From the NCBI GenBank assembly GCA_036497565.1, contig DASXJE010000197.1:1-34215 (forward strand): a stretch of DNA of 34,215 nucleotides, in the 5' to 3' direction. Below the pieces are notes generated by a model that saw nothing but the letters and a program-made list of their open reading frames with translations, was not told where the DNA came from and did no database searches. Source of the DNA: Mycobacteriales bacterium. Its GTDB lineage: Bacteria; Actinomycetota; Actinomycetes; Mycobacteriales; QHCD01. Shown here one piece after another: positions 16,777 to 24,900 of the stretch. Each line of letters starts with the position of its first letter. Position 1 is the first letter of the stretch. The position numbers were made by a program, and so were the translations under genes.

Positions 16777-17764
16777 GGTCTGCGGACCGGTATTTTTGCT
16801 TGAAAGCGTCCCAGTCCCATCCTGGATGGCCCTGCTTCCCGTCGAAGAACCGCTCGGCGGCGGCGCGGCCGTTGTCGAAGAGCATCTGCTGCGTCTTCTC
16901 GTCGAGATCGAACTGGGTCGCCTTGACGCCACCGGTGTCGACGAAGATCGTTCGGTCCAGCACGGACGGGTCATCGATGTGCAGCCGGTCGTAAAAGCCG
17001 GTCATCGTCCCGATCATCGCGCGGGTGAGGCTGATGGTGTCGTGTACGTCGTTGATCACGCCATCCATCGCGCCGGGGCGGGCGGACAGCTTGATGCCGA
17101 AGGTCGGCCAGCGTGGCTCGCGGTCCGCCGGAGCGTCGAAGACGTCGATGGGGAAGTTGGACAACATGCCGCCATCGACGAGCAGGCAGCGTTTGTGCGT
17201 GACGTGGTCGGTCATGCTGACCGGCCGGTAGAAGAACGGGATCGACATCGACGCCCGAACGGCGTCCGCGACCGGCTGCTGATCGGTGACGCAGTCATAG
17301 CGGCCGAAGTCCCACGGCAGCCGCCGTAGCGCTCCCTGACTGACGTCGGAGGTCATCACGACCAGCCGGTAGGCCCGCTCCGGCGGAAGCGGGTGTTCGG
17401 TGTCGTTGTAGGCGAGGTCGCCGAAGGTACGCACGCCGGCGCCGCGCAGCTGGTCCGACACCCAGGAGCGGGCGTAGTTGCCCAGGTAGATGCCCTGCTT
17501 GAGGAGCAGGGAGATGCCCTTGCCGACATGCCCGACCCGGTCGAGAAGGTCGCCGTCCTGGAACTTGTTGTAGTCGAGCTTCTTCATGGCGGCTTCGATG
17601 TCGGACGCGGACATACCGGCGGCGACGAGGGCCCCCACGATCGAGCCCGCGGACGTGCCCGCGACCCGTTTGAACTGATAGCCGCGCTCCTCGAGCACGC
17701 TGACCGCGCCGACCAGGCCGATCCCCTTGACGCCGCCGCCTTCGAGCACGAGGTCCGCAAACAT
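16769..17764 (-). CDS. Patatin-like phospholipase
   Basis: A 331-residue serine acyl hydrolase that would cleave acyl ester bonds in lipids. The ATG at 17764 has GGAGGG 8 nt upstream. A start at 17794 would only add ten unrelated residues. It has the full patatin catalytic set: the oxyanion loop EGGGVKGIG (residues 8-16), nucleophile elbow GTSAG with Ser38, and the catalytic Asp in VDGGMLSNFP (Asp197). There is no signal peptide and no clear membrane segment, so it is cytoplasmic or peripheral. The C-terminal 120 residues (for example TRAMIGTMTGFYDRL) resemble the extended bacterial patatin group. It ends in a hairpin that holds its stop codon. A small membrane-protein gene lies 41 bases upstream on the same strand and may be cotranscribed. 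Confidence 0.92.
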   Translation of the reverse strand: MFADLVLEGGGVKGIGLVGAVSVLEERGYQFKRVAGTSAGSIVGALVAAGMSASDIEAAMKKLDYNKFQDGDLLDRVGHVGKGISLLLKQGIYLGNYARSWVSDQLRGAGVRTFGDLAYNDTEHPLPPERAYRLVVMTSDVSQGALRRLPWDFGRYDCVTDQQPVADAVRASMSIPFFYRPVSMTDHVTHKRCLLVDGGMLSNFPIDVFDAPADREPRWPTFGIKLSARPGAMDGVINDVHDTISLTRAMIGTMTGFYDRLHIDDPSVLDRTIFVDTGGVKATQFDLDEKTQQMLFDNGRAAAERFFDGKQGHPGWDWDAFKQKYRSADPH

Positions 17765-17805
17765 GGTGCACCCTCCAGACCCAGCAAGCCGCACAGCGGC
17801 TGCAC

Positions 17806-18078
17806 TCAGTCGGCGGGCACCTCATCCGGCCGGACACCCTGCAGGACACCGCGCCGCCGAACACGGCCGGGCACCAGCCGATGAGAGGATGACACACGCC
17901 GCCGCCAGCTGCGGGGCGAACGGCGTATCGGCTGCCACCCGATTTCGGGCCCGGTGTGCTCGGCCGGCTTGGCCGGTTCGTCGACCCGCTCCTCCATTCG
18001 GGGCAGTACGACGACCATGGCGATCACCAGCAGCAGGAAGCCCGCTGCGGCCAGTAAGAATGTGGGCACACTGTTCAT
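17806..18078 (-). CDS. Small single-pass membrane protein, unknown
   Basis: A 90-residue frame from an ATG at 18078, with GAGAGGCGG about 12 nt upstream. It opens with one strong transmembrane segment (FLLAAAGFLLLVIAMVVVLPRM, residues 7-28) followed by an acidic then Arg-rich cytoplasmic tail. The first 45 residues look like a real membrane protein. The Arg-rich end could be a mere open frame, so the stop could be misjudged only if a frameshift exists. It lies between a methyltransferase and the patatin gene, both on the same strand. No family is recognised. Confidence 0.45.
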   Translation of the reverse strand: MNSVPTFLLAAAGFLLLVIAMVVVLPRMEERVDEPAKPAEHTGPEIGWQPIRRSPRSWRRRVSSSHRLVPGRVRRRGVLQGVRPDEVPAD

Positions 18079-18165
18079 TTCTGAGGCCGCCTCTCCCCCG
18101 CGCTCCGGCGACTGAATGTCTGTTGTCTCTTGCAGCGAGTCTCCTGGAGAGGCGGACCGCGATCG

Positions 18166-18182
18166 TCACCCAGTGAGGGTGA
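18166..18182. terminator. Hairpin after the methyltransferase gene
   Basis: TCACCC-AGTGA-GGGTGA gives a 6-bp perfect stem with a 5-nt loop just past the stop of the minus-strand methyltransferase gene. There is no T-run. It probably separates this gene from the small membrane protein and patatin genes downstream. Confidence 0.4.
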
Positions 18183-18184
18183 GA

Positions 18185-19339
18185 TCAGTCGGGAGCCGAA
18201 GAGCGCCGGCCGGCGATCATGCCGACCCGCTCGTAATCGGTGTACTGGTGGTCGGCCACCTCGTGCCAGTCGAACACGCGATGGACGGTCCCGCCCGCCT
18301 CCTCGATCCACGCCCGGGCCGAGGCTTCACTGACCGGGTGCATCTCCATGGTCGAGTCGGCTGTGTCGTGGTCCGTCCTCGACCGATCCGCGCGGCGCCC
18401 CCGCGGCCAACGGCTGGAGGTGACCGACACCGGCGCGTCGAGCGGGCCCGAGCCCCGGTCGGCGAACCAGGCCACGCCCTCCTGTACGGCGTCCACCCGC
18501 AGCAGATGACGGCCGTGGCCCCTTGGCGCCGTGACCTCGAGCTCGACCCGAGCGGAGGCGCCCGGCGGGAGGTCGTGCGGCAGCGGAGCACGGGCGTCGT
18601 CGCCGACCATGAGCGCACCATCCGGCCGCAGCCACCGGTTACCTATCGACACCTGGTACCACCCGTTCGTACCCGTAGCCGGCAGCGTCGACGACCCGGT
18701 GTTACGCACCGTCACCTCGATGAGCTGCCGGGTCCCGGCCGGCAGCCGGCGCGGCCACTGCTGCGGGGTCAGCTCGACCCGGAACGCGTCGTCGGGAAGC
18801 GGGCGATCCGCCCCACGCACCGGCTCGGTGACCAGCTGGATCAGGAGCAGGCCGTCGTCTGCGAGCACCCGGAGAAACTCGGCGACGTACCGTCGGACGA
18901 ACCGTGGCTCGATGTGCTGGAGGACATGGGCGGTGTAGACGAAATCGAACCGGCCGGCTGGGAAAAGCGCGAGGTCACCGGTGGCGTTGAGGTGGTAGCG
19001 GACCCGCGGGCCGTGCGCGTTCCAGGACCGCGCAGTGGCCAACATCGAGTCGGCGATGTCCACGCCGTCGACCTCGGCGAAATGCTCGGCAAGCGCCTGC
19101 GTCAGCCGGCCGACGCCGCAGCCGAAGTCGAGCGCACGGTTCGCCGGGGCGGGGACGCCGATTTCCTCCGCCACGGCGCCGACGACCGACGATGCCCGGT
19201 CGATCTCGGACCGCCCACTGGCGAGGAAGTCCTCGCGCCGCCATCGGCCGTACCGCGTTCCCGGCCAGGTCAGAACCGCCCACAGGGGGTCCCGGGTGCC
19301 GAAACGTTCCCAGTGGGCACGAAGGTCAGCCAACTCCAC
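18185..19339 (-). CDS. SAM-dependent methyltransferase with inserted beta domain
   Basis: A 384-residue class I methyltransferase. The GTG at 19339 is the only start that keeps the N-terminal helix. The SAM-binding motif is DFGCGVG (residues 71-77), followed by VDGVDIADSM and the post-motif FDFVYTAHVLQHIEP. After the strand LLLIQLVTE (about residue 175), roughly 150 residues of beta-sandwich sequence follow (IEVTVRNTGSSTLPATG, GNRWLRPDGAL, LPPGASARVELEVTAP and VQEGVAWFADRG). The frame then returns to ARAWIEEAGGTVHRVFDW and YERVGMIAG, which look like the last helix and strands of the methyltransferase fold. Similar sandwich domains occur in bacterial glycan-modifying proteins, so a carbohydrate substrate is suggested. 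No glycan gene cluster is nearby. Confidence 0.82.
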   Translation of the reverse strand: MELADLRAHWERFGTRDPLWAVLTWPGTRYGRWRREDFLASGRSEIDRASSVVGAVAEEIGVPAPANRALDFGCGVGRLTQALAEHFAEVDGVDIADSMLATARSWNAHGPRVRYHLNATGDLALFPAGRFDFVYTAHVLQHIEPRFVRRYVAEFLRVLADDGLLLIQLVTEPVRGADRPLPDDAFRVELTPQQWPRRLPAGTRQLIEVTVRNTGSSTLPATGTNGWYQVSIGNRWLRPDGALMVGDDARAPLPHDLPPGASARVELEVTAPRGHGRHLLRVDAVQEGVAWFADRGSGPLDAPVSVTSSRWPRGRRADRSRTDHDTADSTMEMHPVSEASARAWIEEAGGTVHRVFDWHEVADHQYTDYERVGMIAGRRSSAPD

Positions 19340-19543
19340 CCGGAAACCCTAGGACACCGCGGGATCGGACCAAATCTGTGACCAGTGCCGTACGACGAAT
19401 CAGTCACCACACGGTGACGTGCGCGCTACTCTCGTCCCTGGTTGGGCAGTCAGCCGTGGGTTCATCGTCGTCCGGCGCGACCGGTGCGGGGGACAGGGCG
19501 CAGTCGGGCGTGGCCGTCATGTCAGGCCCGAGGGGGCGTGCCC

Positions 19544-19900
19544 ATGTCCGCGGACAGCTCGGAGTCGATGCTGCAACCTCCGCCTTCTGCGAACCTTGAT
19601 CTCACCGTGAGCGCCGAAGGGATCCATCGCCGGATCGACGTCGCCGGGGAGCTCGACCTGGCGTCGGCGCAGCAGATCGACGAGTGCCTGACCGAGTTGT
19701 CCCACGATGCGTACGGTGCCATCATCACTGTCGATCTGAGCCGTCTGACCTTTCTGGACTGCGCCGGACTCGGCGTCCTGGTCGCCCATCACTACGCCAT
19801 GGCGGCCGCCGGCGGCCAGTTGGTGATCTCCCGGCCCTCGGCGCGCGCCGAACGCCTGATCCTGCTCAACCATCTCGAAGGGGTCTTCGAGATCCACTGA
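19544..19900 (+). CDS. STAS-domain anti-sigma-factor-antagonist-like protein
   Basis: About 118 residues. The ATG at 19544 has CGAGGGGG 8 nt upstream. The frame is open to 19442, but that part lacks a ribosome site. It is a single STAS domain: IDVAGELDLASAQQIDECL, then IITVDLSRLTFLDCAGLGVLV, then QLVISRPSARAERLILLNHL. In SpoIIAA/RsbV-type proteins the loop reads D-S-[ST]-G, with the Ser phosphorylated by a kinase anti-sigma factor. Here it reads D72-C73-A74-G75, so there is no phosphoacceptor. It may be a constitutively binding antagonist, or it may act in another STAS role. No kinase or sigma factor gene is adjacent. Confidence 0.9.
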   Translation: MSADSSESMLQPPPSANLDLTVSAEGIHRRIDVAGELDLASAQQIDECLTELSHDAYGAIITVDLSRLTFLDCAGLGVLVAHHYAMAAAGGQLVISRPSARAERLILLNHLEGVFEIH

Positions 19901-19902
19901 CC

Positions 19903-20634
19903 TCAGCGGCTCGCCCCCGCGGGCTGTCCCGTCTTCTCAGTCGCCGCCTCGGTGCTCTCGGAAACCTCGGTGTCTGTGTCGCCCGCCTCCGGTTCGCGGG
20001 CCGGGCCGACGGCGGCGGCGAGCATGCTGGCGTTGGGCACGTTCAGCGGGCCCTCGTCGGCGTCCAGACGGGTATAGCTCAGGCCCATTCCGGTGACCGT
20101 GCCCTCGAAAAGCCCACCGAGCGGAGCCGACCGGATCCTGATGTGGTCACCGATGGTGAACGGCCGGGCGACGAGCAGCACCAGGCCGGCGAAAATGTTG
20201 CCCAGCGACTGCTGTGCGGCGATCCCGAAGACGACACCGGTCAGTGCACCGCCGAGCAGCAGATGCTGAATCGGCACGTCGAGCAGGTCGAGTGCGAGGA
20301 GCAGCACGATCAGGTAGCAGATGAACGTGACGAGTAACCGGACCATCGACGCCGCCGCCGGTCCGGCGCGGGCGCCGACGACCCGCGAGATCTCCCCGGC
20401 GGTGCTGCGGGTGGCGAGGATCGCCAGCACGAGAAACACCGCCGCGCCGACGATCGCGATGAGCCGGGCCTGCAGGGAGTGGGCATGGACGTTCCCGAAG
20501 GCGGCCGCCGCCGTCATCGCCACGAGCGCGCCGAAACCGCAGGCCGCGGCACGGCGGAAGTCCGCCCGCCGGACCAGGTTCATCGGTCGGGTGGGCACGG
20601 TCGAACGGAGGTCGCTCCAGCGGTATCTGGCCAC
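19903..20634 (-). CDS. Small MscS-type mechanosensitive channel
   Basis: A 243-residue membrane protein. It has about four hydrophobic segments, the last being the pore helix LLLGGALTGVVFGIAAQQSLGN, followed by the signature beta domain GLVLLVARPFTIGDHIRI and a conserved end LNVPNASMLAAAV. It stops soon after the beta domain with an acidic Ser/Thr/Glu tail and lacks the C-terminal alpha/beta vestibule of E. coli MscS. Such short forms are common in actinomycetes. The GTG at 20634 has no obvious Shine-Dalgarno. An ATG at 20583 (MNLVRRADF) is an alternative. It ends 3 bases from the STAS stop, convergently. It opens to release solutes under osmotic down-shock, by family knowledge. Confidence 0.88.
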   Translation of the reverse strand: MARYRWSDLRSTVPTRPMNLVRRADFRRAAACGFGALVAMTAAAAFGNVHAHSLQARLIAIVGAAVFLVLAILATRSTAGEISRVVGARAGPAAASMVRLLVTFICYLIVLLLALDLLDVPIQHLLLGGALTGVVFGIAAQQSLGNIFAGLVLLVARPFTIGDHIRIRSAPLGGLFEGTVTGMGLSYTRLDADEGPLNVPNASMLAAAVGPAREPEAGDTDTEVSESTEAATEKTGQPAGASR

Positions 20635-20646
20635 AAATCAGTTGTA

Positions 20647-21549
20647 CTAGCAGTGACTCGGCCGGCGCATCCGCCCCCTGCGCCCCGCCCCGACCGACCG
20701 GTCACGCACCGCGAGCCCGTACCACCGGATCGCGTTGCCGCCTGCCACGGACTCGATATCGGCCCGGTCGAGGCCGGCGTCGAGGAGCCCGGCCGTAAGG
20801 TCACGCCAAGCATCCGCGTAGCCGCGCCGAAGGAGGACGACGGGCCAGTTGCTGGCGAGGAGCAATCGGTCGGGGCCGAAACAGGTCGCCGCCCAGCGGA
20901 GATACGGGACGAGTTGCGCATTCGACCACGTCGCCCAGGCGGTGAGGACGTCGATCCCGACCGAGACCTTGAGCGCGACGTTCGGTGCCGCGCCGAGGGC
21001 CTGGACGCCGTCCGCCCACGGTTGCCAGCTCCCGGTGTCGACCGGCGGGCGGGCCAGGTGATCGACGACGATGCGGAGCTCGGGCACCGAGCGGGCCACC
21101 GCGACGACGTCACGTACCTGTTCCGGGGTGACCGGAACGACGTCCCAGCACAGGCCGCGCGCAGCGATCTCCCGGAAGAGAGAAGTTGTATCCGGCCTGG
21201 TCAGCCAGTCCGTACGGCCCCGGCCGACGAGACAGCGAACGCCGCGGACCACCTGGTGGCCGTCGAGGCCGGGCAGGACGGTCCGGGCCGCAGCGGGATC
21301 CCGTAGCGGCACCCACGCGACCACCCCCTCGACGAACGGCGCCTGCGCGGCGAAGTCGAGGAGTCGTGCATTTTCCTCCTCCGTGTCGACGGACTGGACG
21401 AGGATGCTGCCGTCGATGCCGGCGGCGGCGAGGTCGGCCGAGAGGTCGTCCGGCATGAAGTCCCGGGCGATGACCTCGTGTTCGTGGCTGCGCCACGCCT
21501 GGTGCTGCCGGCCGTAGCGCCAGAAGTGGTGATGGGCGTCGATGGTCAC
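20647..21549 (-). CDS. Amidohydrolase-2 (COG3618) lactonase-like hydrolase
   Basis: A 300-residue TIM-barrel metal-dependent hydrolase of the group that includes L-fucono/L-rhamnono-lactonases and 2-pyrone-4,6-dicarboxylate hydrolase. The GTG at 21549 lies one base after the crotonase stop, so the two are coupled. It has IDAHHHFW (His6-His8) and VVDHLARPP (His164). At the end of strand 8 it reads LLLASNWPV, so Asn234 stands where the canonical family has Asp (GSDWPV). The Asn form exists in part of the family and may alter metal use or mechanism. It is the last gene of the eight-gene catabolic unit, and a lactone-ring-opening step is the natural guess. The C-terminal 15 residues are Arg-rich and probably unstructured. 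Confidence 0.87.
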   Translation of the reverse strand: MTIDAHHHFWRYGRQHQAWRSHEHEVIARDFMPDDLSADLAAAGIDGSILVQSVDTEEENARLLDFAAQAPFVEGVVAWVPLRDPAAARTVLPGLDGHQVVRGVRCLVGRGRTDWLTRPDTTSLFREIAARGLCWDVVPVTPEQVRDVVAVARSVPELRIVVDHLARPPVDTGSWQPWADGVQALGAAPNVALKVSVGIDVLTAWATWSNAQLVPYLRWAATCFGPDRLLLASNWPVVLLRRGYADAWRDLTAGLLDAGLDRADIESVAGGNAIRWYGLAVRDRSVGAGRRGRMRRPSHC

Positions 21550-21550
21550 G

Positions 21551-22324
21551 TCATCGCCCTTTCCAGACCGCCGGGCGCTTGTCGAGAAACGCCTGCACCC
21601 CCTCGTGGAAGTCCGAGCTGCCGTAGCAGGCCCGGAAGACGTCGTCGAACTCCACCTGACCCGAAGGCGCCGCCAACCGCCGGTCGGCTTCCTTGATCGC
21701 CGCGATGCTCAGCGGCGCACATCGGCAGATGTCCGCGACGATCTCGGACACGCGCGGATCGAGCTCGGTACGGTCCACCACCTCGTGCACGAGTCCGGCG
21801 CGGTGAGCCTCGTCGGCCGAGACCAGCCGGGCCGTCAGCAGCATGCTCAGAGTGGCGGACCGTCCCAGACTGGCGTAGAGACGGCCGATCGTGACCGGCG
21901 GCAGGCAGTTGCCGACGGTCCGCGCGACCGGTGCGCCGAACACTGCGTCCGGGGTTGCGATGACAAGATCGCAGATCGCGACCAGGGCGAGCCCGGCTCC
22001 GACGGCCGGCCCCTCGACGACGGCGACGACGGCGATCCCCAGACCCGCGAGGCGGTCGAGGACCTGTGCGACGCGGTGTTCGTAGCGCACCCCGTCCTCG
22101 CCGTCGCGGAAGTCGGCGAACTGCCCGATATCGGTTCCGGCCGCGAACGCGGCGCCGTCGCCGCGCAGCAGCAGCACCCGCAACTCCGGGTTCCCCGCCA
22201 CCGTGTCGCAGGCGGCTGCCAGCTGGTCATACATCCGCCAGGTGAGCGCATTGCGGGAATCGACGTTCGAGATCGTCAGGTGTGCGAGCGCCCCCTCGAT
22301 CCGCAGCGCAACCTCGTCACTCAC
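21551..22324 (-). CDS. Crotonase-fold protein lacking both hydratase glutamates
   Basis: A 257-residue member of the enoyl-CoA hydratase/isomerase superfamily. The GTG at 22324 overlaps the CoA-transferase stop by 8 nt. The CoA-binding and oxyanion parts are present: GDGAAFAAGTDIGQF and EGPAVGAGLALVAICDLVIA. The two acid-base Glu residues of true hydratases (Glu144 and Glu164 in the rat enzyme) align with Ala113 and Val133 (FGAPVARTVGN). The P-x-ARTxGNCL pattern is one I associate with a widespread actinobacterial subgroup of unknown reaction. It is unlikely to be a simple hydratase and may be an isomerase, lyase or thioester hydrolase acting on the CoA ester made by the preceding gene. Confidence 0.9.
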   Translation of the reverse strand: MSDEVALRIEGALAHLTISNVDSRNALTWRMYDQLAAACDTVAGNPELRVLLLRGDGAAFAAGTDIGQFADFRDGEDGVRYEHRVAQVLDRLAGLGIAVVAVVEGPAVGAGLALVAICDLVIATPDAVFGAPVARTVGNCLPPVTIGRLYASLGRSATLSMLLTARLVSADEAHRAGLVHEVVDRTELDPRVSEIVADICRCAPLSIAAIKEADRRLAAPSGQVEFDDVFRACYGSSDFHEGVQAFLDKRPAVWKGR

Positions 22325-23516
22325 CCGCTGCGCCGCTCGCTTGTGCCGGACCGTCGCCGGGACGGGAAACGCGGAGCTCGCCGAGCACCTCGACGGTGTG
22401 CTCGCCCAGCAGCGGTGGATGCCGCACGATCGTGGCCGGCGTACGGCTGAACTTAACCGGCGACCCGAGCAACCGGATCGTGCCTTCGACCGGATGCTCG
22501 ACCTCCTGGATCATTCCTCGCGCCCGCGCATGCGGGTCGCCGTCGAGGATCTGCCCGTAATCGAGGATCGGGCCGGCGGCGACGCCCGCGGCCAGCAGCC
22601 GGTCGACCCATATCTGGGTGGTGTCCCGACCGAGCGTCTCCTCGAGCGCCTTCCGGAGGTCTGACCGGTGCCGCATCCGCGCCGCGTTCGTCGCGAACCG
22701 CTCGTCGGTGATCAGCTCCTCCGCGTCGATGGCCCGACACAGCCGCTCCCACAGCCGCTGGTTGTTCGCCCCGACGGTCAGATAACCGTCGCTGGTACGG
22801 AAGACCTCGTACGGCGCCGACATCCGGTTTCCCGAGCCGAGCGGTTGGGGGACGCTCCCGGTGGCCCAGTACTCGGTCGACTCCCACACGGACATCGCCA
22901 GGACCGCTTCGTAGAGAGACGTCTCGACGTATTGCCCCTCCCCTGTGCGGGCACGGTGCAGACAAGCGGCCAGAATTCCGTAGGCGCAGAACAGTCCGGC
23001 GCCGAGATCGCCGACAGGAAGGCCGCACTTGACCGGCTCCCCGTCAGGTTCACCGGTCACCGAGATGGCCCCGGCCATGCCCTGTGCGATCAGGTCGTAG
23101 CCGGGCCGCATCGAGTAGGGGCCGCTCTGTCCGAAGCCGGAAATGCTCGCGTAGACCACGGATGGGCTGGCGGCGGCGATCGTCGGGTAATCCACGCCGA
23201 GACGAGCCGAGACTCCGGGCCGGAAGTTCTCGACGACCACGTCGGCCGTCTCCACCAGCCGGTAGAGATCGGCCCGGCCGCTCTCCGTACCCAGATCGAT
23301 GCAGATGCTCCGCTTGTTGCGGTTCAGTGCGAGGAACGCTGCGCTGTCTTCCCCTTTGCTCGGGTATCCCCATGACTTGCGCGTCTGGTCGCCGACCCCG
23401 GGAAGCTCGACCTTGATGACATCGGCCCCCAGGTCGGCGAGCAGCATGGTGCAGAACGGGCCCGCCATGACCTGGGTCAGGTCGACCACACGCATTCCAC
23501 TGAGCGCCCCGGTCAC
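22317..23516 (-). CDS. Class III (CaiB/BaiF, formyl-CoA transferase type) CoA-transferase
   Basis: A 399-residue transferase that moves CoA from a donor thioester to a carboxylic acid. The GTG at 23516 has AGGAGG 7 nt upstream. The longer frame to 23594 lacks a site and overlaps the binding-protein gene. Family marks are VVDLTQVMAGPFCTMLLADLG (start), GADVIKVE, LNRNKRSICIDL, VVENFRPGV and SGFGQSGP. The catalytic Asp is in LPVGDLGAG (Asp170). Length is normal. It suggests that the imported compound, or a breakdown product, is a carboxylic acid activated by transfer from succinyl-CoA or acetyl-CoA. The acceptor cannot be read from sequence. Confidence 0.94.
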   Translation of the reverse strand: MTGALSGMRVVDLTQVMAGPFCTMLLADLGADVIKVELPGVGDQTRKSWGYPSKGEDSAAFLALNRNKRSICIDLGTESGRADLYRLVETADVVVENFRPGVSARLGVDYPTIAAASPSVVYASISGFGQSGPYSMRPGYDLIAQGMAGAISVTGEPDGEPVKCGLPVGDLGAGLFCAYGILAACLHRARTGEGQYVETSLYEAVLAMSVWESTEYWATGSVPQPLGSGNRMSAPYEVFRTSDGYLTVGANNQRLWERLCRAIDAEELITDERFATNAARMRHRSDLRKALEETLGRDTTQIWVDRLLAAGVAAGPILDYGQILDGDPHARARGMIQEVEHPVEGTIRLLGSPVKFSRTPATIVRHPPLLGEHTVEVLGELRVSRPGDGPAQASGAAGE

Positions 23517-23535
23517 CGGCGCCTCCTGTCGTCGA

Positions 23536-24882
23536 TCAGCCCTGTTGGAGGTCAGCGTCCGCCTCCTTGAAGAAGGAATCGACCGCCTGCGCAACCGTCT
23601 TACGCCCGAACGAGATGTCCTGGTAGGCGCGCGTGTAGGCGTCCACGAACACGCTGGTGTAGCCCGACGGGTAGACGATCACCGGAGCCTTGTGGTCGAC
23701 GATCTCGTTGTAAACCTCGAGCTCCTCCTTCTTCTCAGGCGTCGTCTTCGGGTCATTGATCTGCGCGTCGAGCAGCTTGGTGACGGTCACCGCACCGTTG
23801 TCCGAGGAGAACGCATGCGCTCCCTTGGCGTCGTTGGTGAAGAAGTTGATGAAGGACGCCGCGGTCGGCACGTTCTCGCAGTTCGCCGAGATCGACAGAC
23901 CCGAGGTGATCAGAACGTTCCCCAGACCCGACGAACCGAACGGATGGGTCGTGATCGCGAGCTTCCCACCCTTGACTCCGTTGATCGCGTTCTGCGCGTC
24001 CTCGAGGGCGTTGCCGGGAGTCGTCGCACTCATCACCTTGCCCTGGGCCATGAAACTCTGCTCCAGCGGAGTGTCCGTCCCCTGGTCGGCCTGTGCCGCC
24101 GCCGAGATGGTCGCCCCGGACTTGCGGAGCTTCTCCCACATGTTCCAGTACGCGGCGAGCATCGACTTGGAAAAGCCGAGCTTGTCGCCCTTGAAGAGCG
24201 ACGCGCCCTGGCTCTGGGTGTAGGAGATGAAGACGTCGGCGTTGCCGCCGTCCAGATTGCTGGCCGCGACCCCCTTGGGCAGCTTGGCCTTGGCCTGCGT
24301 CAGCCAGTTGGTGTACCAGTCCCAGGTGAAGTTCGTCGGCGGCGTCGGCAACCCGGCCTTGGTGACGATCGTCTTGTTGTACATGATGCCGTCGTACGCT
24401 GCGCCGTACGGGATCATGTAGAGCTTGCCATCGGTCCCTCGACCCGTATCGAGGACGTTCTTCGGGATGCCTGATACGTCGATGGCGCCGGACTTCACCA
24501 TCTTGTCCAGCGGCATCAGCGTGTGCCGCTTGGTGTAGTCGTTGAGCTCCCGGGCCTGCATCTGCGGGACGCACGGCAGGTTCTTCCCGGCCGCCTCCAC
24601 GTTGAGCTTCTCCCAGTAGGCGTCGAAGTCGCTGCTCTGACCGTCGATCTTCACCTTGGGATGGGCCTTCTTGTACAGCGAGATGACGGCGTTGGTCTTC
24701 TCGTTGCGGCTCGCGCCGCCCCACCAGGCGTAGTCGATCGCACCGTGGGCCGCTCCCTTGCCTCCCTGCCCCTGCGTCGATCCGCCCTGCGACGTGCCGT
24801 TGCATCCGGCGACGGTCACGACGGCGACGGTCAGGCCGGCGGTGAGCCCTAACAGGCGCCGCGCGGTTTCTCGTGGTCGCAT
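23536..24882 (-). CDS. CUT1-type (family 1) substrate-binding lipoprotein
   Basis: A 448-residue solute receptor of the SBP_bac_1 family. The ATG at 24882 has AAGGAG 8 nt upstream. A GTG directly before it (24885) is an alternative. The signal peptide ends with a lipobox, VAGC (Cys27), followed by a Gly/Gln/Ser linker. The mature part begins IDYAWWGGASRNEKTNAVIS, with LYMIPYGAAYDGIMYNKTI in the hinge region and YPSGYTSVFVDAYTRAYQDI near the end. The layout is that of oligosaccharide or sugar-derivative binding proteins. It works with the two permeases just upstream. Lying in a unit of acid-activating enzymes, its ligand may be a sugar acid, glycoside or lactone and not a plain sugar. Confidence 0.93.
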   Translation of the reverse strand: MRPRETARRLLGLTAGLTVAVVTVAGCNGTSQGGSTQGQGGKGAAHGAIDYAWWGGASRNEKTNAVISLYKKAHPKVKIDGQSSDFDAYWEKLNVEAAGKNLPCVPQMQARELNDYTKRHTLMPLDKMVKSGAIDVSGIPKNVLDTGRGTDGKLYMIPYGAAYDGIMYNKTIVTKAGLPTPPTNFTWDWYTNWLTQAKAKLPKGVAASNLDGGNADVFISYTQSQGASLFKGDKLGFSKSMLAAYWNMWEKLRKSGATISAAAQADQGTDTPLEQSFMAQGKVMSATTPGNALEDAQNAINGVKGGKLAITTHPFGSSGLGNVLITSGLSISANCENVPTAASFINFFTNDAKGAHAFSSDNGAVTVTKLLDAQINDPKTTPEKKEELEVYNEIVDHKAPVIVYPSGYTSVFVDAYTRAYQDISFGRKTVAQAVDSFFKEADADLQQG

Positions 24883-24900
24883 CACGTTGTCTCCTTCGCG

